Source: JAWVFM01 sp963739355 (lineage in GTDB: Bacteria > Actinomycetota > Thermoleophilia > Solirubrobacterales > 70-9). Taken from it: a DNA stretch of 64,000 bases. Made by a program: the position numbers and the translations under genes. Shown in pieces: positions 59,647-64,000 of this stretch. The notes beneath the pieces were generated by a model. That model had not been told where the DNA came from. It did no database searches and was given only the letters and a program-made list of their open reading frames with translations. Each line of letters starts with the position of its first letter. Position 1 is the first letter of the stretch. The stretch spans positions 127,848-191,847 of the forward strand of contig CAVUAD010000002.1 in assembly GCA_963739355.1 (NCBI GenBank), in the 5' to 3' direction.

Positions 59647-60420
59647 TTACTCGCGCTCGGCGGTGTCGGGCGTCATGGCGCCGCCGCCGGTCATGCGGCG
59701 GACGAGGCCGGGGGTGAGAATCCGCAGCGCGGCGGGCACCCAGTAGATCCGCGGGACGTAGCGCTCGGCCCGGCCTCCCGGGCCGGCCTCCATGATCGCG
59801 TCGGCCACCTTCTCGGGCGTGGACACCATCCAGCGCGTCGCCCGCCGCTCGACGAGCTCGCGCTGCGGAAAGCCCTCGGTGGCGACGAAGCCGGGAAGGA
59901 CCGTGCCGACGTGGACTCCGTTGTGCTTCTCCTCGAGGTGAAGCGCGTCGCTCCAGCCGACCAGCGCGAACTTGCTCGCCGAGTAGCTGCCCGAACGGGG
60001 GCGCGAGACGCGGCCCGCGGTGCTCGCGACGTTCACGATCGCGCTCGGGGCGGACCGGCGCAGCAGCGGCAGGAGCGCCTCGGTCAGGCGCAGCACCGCC
60101 TCGAAGTTCAGCTGCATGTGGCGGTCGACGTTGGTCCAGCCGGACTCGCCAAAGGTGCCGCGCCATGCGGCTCCGGCGTTGTTGACGAGCAGGTCGAGGC
60201 TGCCGTGCTCGGCCTCCACCGCCTGGGCGACCCGCTCGCCGGCGTCCGGGTCGGTGAGGTCCACGGCGACGACGGTGGCTCCGCCGAGCTCGTCGGCCAG
60301 GGCGTTCAGCCGGTCCTCGCGCCGCGCGACGAGCACCAGCTTGGCGTCCGGCTCGCGCGCGAGGCGCCGGGCGGTCGCGGCGCCGATTCCGCTCGAGGCA
60401 CCTGTGACCAGGGCAATCAC
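59647..60420 (-). CDS. Short-chain dehydrogenase/reductase
   Basis: A 257-residue classical SDR. Cofactor motif TGASSGIG, NNAG, and catalytic Ser-Tyr-Lys (ASTAG region, YSASK) are present. Arg residues in VARREDR after beta-2 suggest NADP(H). The hydrophobic C-terminus (YWVPAALRILTPGLVRRM) may associate with membrane, as in some lipid-acting SDRs. Substrate unknown. Confidence 0.9.
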   Translation of the reverse strand: MIALVTGASSGIGAATARRLAREPDAKLVLVARREDRLNALADELGGATVVAVDLTDPDAGERVAQAVEAEHGSLDLLVNNAGAAWRGTFGESGWTNVDRHMQLNFEAVLRLTEALLPLLRRSAPSAIVNVASTAGRVSRPRSGSYSASKFALVGWSDALHLEEKHNGVHVGTVLPGFVATEGFPQRELVERRATRWMVSTPEKVADAIMEAGPGGRAERYVPRIYWVPAALRILTPGLVRRMTGGGAMTPDTAERE

Positions 60421-60487
60421 GCGCCGAAACCTACTTCAGCCGTCGCCACGTGCGGACCCGGCGCCGGGCCCGAGCTCGATCGGCTGC

Positions 60488-61693
60488 TCAGGGCCGCGCG
60501 TCGAACGCCCAGATCGTCTCGAAGCCCGAGAGGTAGGCGTAGCGGCCATCCGAGACGACGGGCTCGTATCCGGCCGAGCCCCAGCTGAACGTGCGCTTCC
60601 CCGTTCCCACGTCGAATCCCGTGGTTCGCTTCGTCTGGAAGCTCGAGGTGTAGACGGTGTGCCCCACGATCGTCGGCGTCCCCGGGATCTGGCCGCCGAC
60701 GCTGCGGCCCCACCGCTCCTTGCCGGTGGTCGCGTCGAGCGCGTAGAGGTGGTGGTCGTAGGAGCCGGTGAACACCGTCGGCTCCTCCCCCGCAACCGTC
60801 GCGACCGCAGGCGAGCCGTAGATCGGCGCCCTGGTCGCGAAGTGCCACTTCTCGTGCCCGCTCAGGTCAAGCGCGTAGAGCGTGCCGTCCGTGCTGGACT
60901 CGAACACCAGGCCGTTCGAGATCGCCGGCGACGAGTAGAAGGAACCCGCGCCTCCGAGGTCAGCCGAGCTCGTCTCCCAGTCCTGGTGACCGTCGGCGGC
61001 ACGCACCGCGTGGACGTTGCCGCCGTAGTCGCCGTAGTAGACGACGCCGTCGTGGAAGCTCGGGCTGGCTTTGATCGCCGGTCCGGCGTCGGCCCTCCAG
61101 CGCAGCTTGCCGGTGTCGGCGTCGAGGGCGTAGAGGTCGCCGCTGTCGTCGCCGAAGTACACGGTGCCGTCGACCACAAGGGGCGAGGACTCCAGGTGCC
61201 CGCGCGGGCTGAAGCGCCAGAGCGGCTTGCCGTTCGTGGCGTCGTACGCGACGAAGTCCCCGTCGTACTGACCCACGTAGACCCTGCCGTCGAAGTAGGC
61301 GGGCCCGGTGACGTCGCGGTCGAGGTTACGCTTCCAGTCCACCTTGCCGTTCGCGCTGTGGAGCGAGTAGAGCTCGCCGGTCTTGTTCACCACGTAGAGG
61401 TGGTCTCCCGCCAGGTCCGGCGGGAACTCGATCAGCTGCTTCACGAACGACTGCCAGAGGAAGCGAAACGGCGGGTCGGGAGCGTCGGCGATGTAGTGGG
61501 TCCGCTCGGGAACCCGCCCGAAGAACGGCCAGTCGACCTCGGCCGCGCCGTGCGCCTTTGCGGTCCCATGCAACGCGCTCCGCAGCGCCGTCCCCGAGCG
61601 CGCCGCGTCGCCCCCGCAGCCTGCGGCGCCGAGGGCGAGGGCCGCGAGGCAGGCGAGCAGGGTGATGGGCCGGCGAAGCATCCGTTGGTTCAT
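60488..61693 (-). CDS. PQQ-like beta-propeller lipoprotein
   Basis: A 401-residue protein with a lipoprotein signal (LLACLAALALGAAGC, lipobox AAGC). At least seven PQQ/BamB-like blades follow, marked by repeated LYALDADTGKLRWRADAG-type motifs (LYSLHSANGKVDWKR, FVAYDATNGKPLWRF, LYALDATTGKERWGR). It is probably an extracytoplasmic scaffold; PQQ binding is not shown because dehydrogenase residues are absent. Confidence 0.87.
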   Translation of the reverse strand: MNQRMLRRPITLLACLAALALGAAGCGGDAARSGTALRSALHGTAKAHGAAEVDWPFFGRVPERTHYIADAPDPPFRFLWQSFVKQLIEFPPDLAGDHLYVVNKTGELYSLHSANGKVDWKRNLDRDVTGPAYFDGRVYVGQYDGDFVAYDATNGKPLWRFSPRGHLESSPLVVDGTVYFGDDSGDLYALDADTGKLRWRADAGPAIKASPSFHDGVVYYGDYGGNVHAVRAADGHQDWETSSADLGGAGSFYSSPAISNGLVFESSTDGTLYALDLSGHEKWHFATRAPIYGSPAVATVAGEEPTVFTGSYDHHLYALDATTGKERWGRSVGGQIPGTPTIVGHTVYTSSFQTKRTTGFDVGTGKRTFSWGSAGYEPVVSDGRYAYLSGFETIWAFDARP

Positions 61694-61724
61694 CGGCAGG
61701 CTCGGCCCCCCGCCTTACCGAGCG

Positions 61725-62738
61725 TCAGCCGGCGTGCAGCTCGTCGAGGAGGCCCCGCCAGCGCTCCTCGTCGCGGTCCTCCGGAAGCGACAGCGTGATC
61801 CGAGTCGCCACGTCGCCGTAGCGGCGCTTGACCTCGGCGATCGCGTCCTCGGGCGTGCCGACGACCGCGAACGCGCTGACCATCTCGTCGTCGATCAGCT
61901 CCGCCAGCCGGTCCCACTCGCCGCGCTTGGTCATCGCGTTCAGCTCCTCCTGGAGGTCCCCCCAGCCGTGCAGCTCCAGCACGGGGCGGTAGGCAGGGGT
62001 CGACCCGTAGAAGGCGATCTGCTGCTTTATCGACTGGACGCCCGCGGCGATCTCCTCCTCGGTGTCGCGGGCCACGACGAACGCCGGCGCCGTGATCTCG
62101 AAGCCCTCGCGGGTCCGCCCGGCCCGCTCGAAGCCCTTCTCGAGCGCCGGCAGCGTCGCCTCGCGCAGGTAGCGCTCGGTCGAGAAGCCGTGGACGAGGA
62201 TGCCGTCGGCCACCTCGCCGGCGGTCTGCGTCATGAGCGGGCCCACCGCCGCGACCATCGCCTTCGGATTGCCGTGCGGGTTCGGCCCGGGATTGAAGAA
62301 CGGCGACATCAGCGTGTGGGTGTAGAAGTCGCCCTGGAAATCGAGCCGCTCGCCCGTCCCCCAGGTCTTCCAGATTGCCCGGATCGCGAGCACGAACTCG
62401 CGCATCCGCGCCGCCGGCTTCGACCACGGCATCGAGTAGCGCTTGGTGATGTGCGGCTTGATCTGCGAGCCGAGGCCCAGGATGAACCGCCCGCCCGAGA
62501 GCGCCTGGACGTCATTTGCCTGAAGCGCGACCGTCATCGGGTTGCGCGCGAACGCGACCGCGATGCCCGTGCCGATCTCGAGGCTCGTCGTGCGCTCGGC
62601 CGCGACCCCGCAGGCGAGGAACGGGTCGATCTGCGTCTCCACCGCGAACCAGCCGTCGTAGCCGTCGGCCTCGGCCTGCTTCGCGGCGTTGGCCGCCTCG
62701 TCCACGGTGGGGGCGTAGCCGCCCGCGTCGACCTTCAT
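61725..62738 (-). CDS. LLM-class F420-dependent oxidoreductase
   Basis: A 337-residue luciferase-like protein from ATG 62738. It has the N-terminal DEAANAAKQAEADGYDGWF, TGIAVAFARNPMTVALQANDVQALSGGRFILGLGSQ (split over the F420-binding core) and C-terminal FAVVGTPEDAIAEV typical of actinobacterial F420 TIGR03617-like oxidoreductases. Substrate unknown. It is divergent from the P450 gene. Confidence 0.88.
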   Translation of the reverse strand: MKVDAGGYAPTVDEAANAAKQAEADGYDGWFAVETQIDPFLACGVAAERTTSLEIGTGIAVAFARNPMTVALQANDVQALSGGRFILGLGSQIKPHITKRYSMPWSKPAARMREFVLAIRAIWKTWGTGERLDFQGDFYTHTLMSPFFNPGPNPHGNPKAMVAAVGPLMTQTAGEVADGILVHGFSTERYLREATLPALEKGFERAGRTREGFEITAPAFVVARDTEEEIAAGVQSIKQQIAFYGSTPAYRPVLELHGWGDLQEELNAMTKRGEWDRLAELIDDEMVSAFAVVGTPEDAIAEVKRRYGDVATRITLSLPEDRDEERWRGLLDELHAG

Positions 62739-62795
62739 GGGGCGGGACGGTATTCGAGCGCTGTGTGACGTGCGTCCGCTTCGGCCGGTTCGGCC

Positions 62796-62823
62796 TTGAC
62801 GACTACATCGATTCATGTAACGC
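62796..62823 (+). promoter_or_regulatory. Possible promoter for the P450 gene
   Basis: TTGACG (62796-62801), 16-bp spacer, TAACGC (62818-62823). The predicted transcription start would be close to ATG 62837. The -35 is good; the -10 is weak. Confidence 0.35.
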
Positions 62824-62836
62824 TTATGCCTGCCGC

Positions 62837-64000
62837 ATGACCCTCACCCTGGATCGCGAAACGGAGACGGCAGAGGCCCCAAGCCCCCTGGTTGGCCAGG
62901 CGCCGCCCTCACCCGCCGGGCGCCTCGACTCGTTCGAGGACGTCGCGAGCCTGCCCGAGCCGCCGCTCGTCCCGCTGCCGCGCTGGGCCAGGTCCTGCGC
63001 TTCAACCAGCGCCAGATCGAGTTCGTATTCCGGTCCCGCCGCGAGCTCGGCGACGTCTTCCGGATGAGCGGGATCGTGCCCGGCCACCCGATCGTCACGA
63101 GTCACCCGGACCACGTCAAGTCGCTCTTCAAGGCCAAGCCCGAGGACGCGCCGTCGCTCACCGGCGAGTCGCCGCTGCGCCCCATCGTCGGCCCCAACTC
63201 CACGCTGACCGCGCTGGGCGAGCGCCACATGCGCCAGCGCAAGCTGCTCCTGCCGGCGTTCCACGGCGAGGCCGTCGCCCGCTATGCCCAGATGATCTCC
63301 GAGGCTGCCGAGCGCGAGATCGAAAGCTGGCCCGTCGGCCGCCCGTTCGCCCTCGCGCCGCGGATGCAGGCCATCACGCTCGACGTGATCATGTCCGGGA
63401 TCTTCGGGATCAAGGGCAAGCCCCCCCCGGCACGCCCGAGCACGGCGTGCGCATGGCGACCCGGGGCCTGGTGCAGGCGTCGACCTGGCCGCTGGCCCAG
63501 GTCGCGGAGCTGATGAACATCGGCCGCGACGAGCCGACGGGTCTCACCAAGGCCGGTCTCGTGCTGCTCGACAAGCCCACCTACGCCGTGATCGCCAAGC
63601 GCCGCCGCGCAACCGACCTCGACGAGCGCACCGACATCCTCTCGATGCTTCTCCAGGCGCGGACCGAGGACGGCGAGGCGCTGACCGACCGCGAGCTTCG
63701 CGACGAGCTGCTCACCCTGGTCCTCGCCGGTCACGAGACGACGGCCAACTCCCTCGCCTGGACCTGGGAGCGCCTGGTGCGGACCCCCGACGCCTACGAC
63801 CGCCTGCGGGAGGCCGTGCGCGCCGGCGAGGAGTCCGACGAGAACGTGGAGTACGCGATCAACGAGGGCATGCGCTCACGCCCGGTCATCCCGATGATCG
63901 GGCGCCGCGTGACCGTGCCGTGGCGCCTCGGCGAGATCATGGTCCCCGCCGACACGCCGATCGCGATGAGCATCCTGCTCCTCCACCACCGCGAGGACGT
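62837..64000 (+). pseudogene. Cytochrome P450, two frameshifts, 3' end beyond the window
   Basis: ATG 62837 starts an open frame that breaks near 62989; P450 sequence continues one frame over (FNQRQIEFVFRSRRELGDVF, then ERHMRQRKLLLPAFHGE). It breaks again in a run of eight C at 63421-63428 and resumes with HGVRMATRGLVQAS. The I-helix AGHETTANSLAW and K-helix EGMR are intact; the haem cysteine is outside the window. Both shifts fit single-base losses, the second in a homopolymer, so assembly error is as likely as decay. It resembles bacterial P450s of the CYP110/terpene or fatty-acid type; substrate unknown. Confidence 0.75.

Overview
The window is uniformly GC-rich bacterial DNA, densely coding on both strands. 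Many genes overlap by 1-4 bp (ATGA/GTGA), GTG and TTG starts are common, and non-coding gaps are short. F420-type LLM oxidoreductase, SpoIIE/STAS/RsbW partner-switching proteins with a SigB/SigF-type sigma factor, AbiEi-like protein, Abi-alpha (DUF4393) and short GGGTGTCAGACACCC-type palindromes suggest a soil actinobacterium, most likely class Thermoleophilia (Solirubrobacterales-like). This placement is inference; no rRNA or tRNA gene is visible to confirm it. I see no prophage, integrase, insertion sequence or CRISPR array.

Layout. 1-6.2 kb: a tightly overlapping catabolic operon (ThDP enzyme cut by the window edge, enolase-superfamily dehydratase, FAD/Fe-S D-2-hydroxyacid dehydrogenase, HAD phosphatase). 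6.2-11.7 kb: small membrane proteins, a nested inverted repeat beside a decayed TetR gene, a secreted CocE/PepX-like hydrolase and a methyltransferase. 11.7-20.7 kb: envelope genes (OafA-SGNH acyltransferase flanked by two proteins sharing a four-residue Gly/Ala repeat, MFS exporter, NlpC/P60 protein, amidase, DoxX, secreted alpha/beta hydrolase). 20.7-24.7 kb: aldo/keto reductase, CtaG, a truncated AbiEi-like gene bounded by two palindromes, and an ABC exporter.

24.7-45 kb is a signalling region: an EAL phosphodiesterase fused to an RsbW-like ATPase, a STAS antagonist, a membrane SpoIIE phosphatase, then a SigB/SigF-type sigma gene with its own SigB-like promoter and a strongly structured leader, an anti-sigma-type ATPase, a multi-sensor SpoIIE phosphatase, a second STAS protein, DUF445 and Abi-alpha proteins and a PAS/zinc-ribbon protein. 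Among them sit an L,D-transpeptidase, a 5'-3' exonuclease, an MMPL transporter, topoisomerase IB and a ferritin-like protein. The partner-switching parts can form a complete circuit: phosphatases activate STAS proteins, STAS proteins sequester ATPases, and the sigma factor is freed.

45-64 kb: housekeeping and secreted functions (cyclophilin, RlmN, phosphoesterase, ceramidase-like protein, a 1506-residue subtilase-like protein lacking its catalytic serine, phosphotriesterase-like enzyme, UspA, an active-looking subtilase, TadA, SDR, PQQ-propeller lipoprotein, LLM oxidoreductase) and a cytochrome P450 broken by two frameshifts and cut by the window end. Three genes (TetR remnant, GFA protein, P450) carry frame disruptions. 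At least the P450 break in a C8 run may be an assembly indel.
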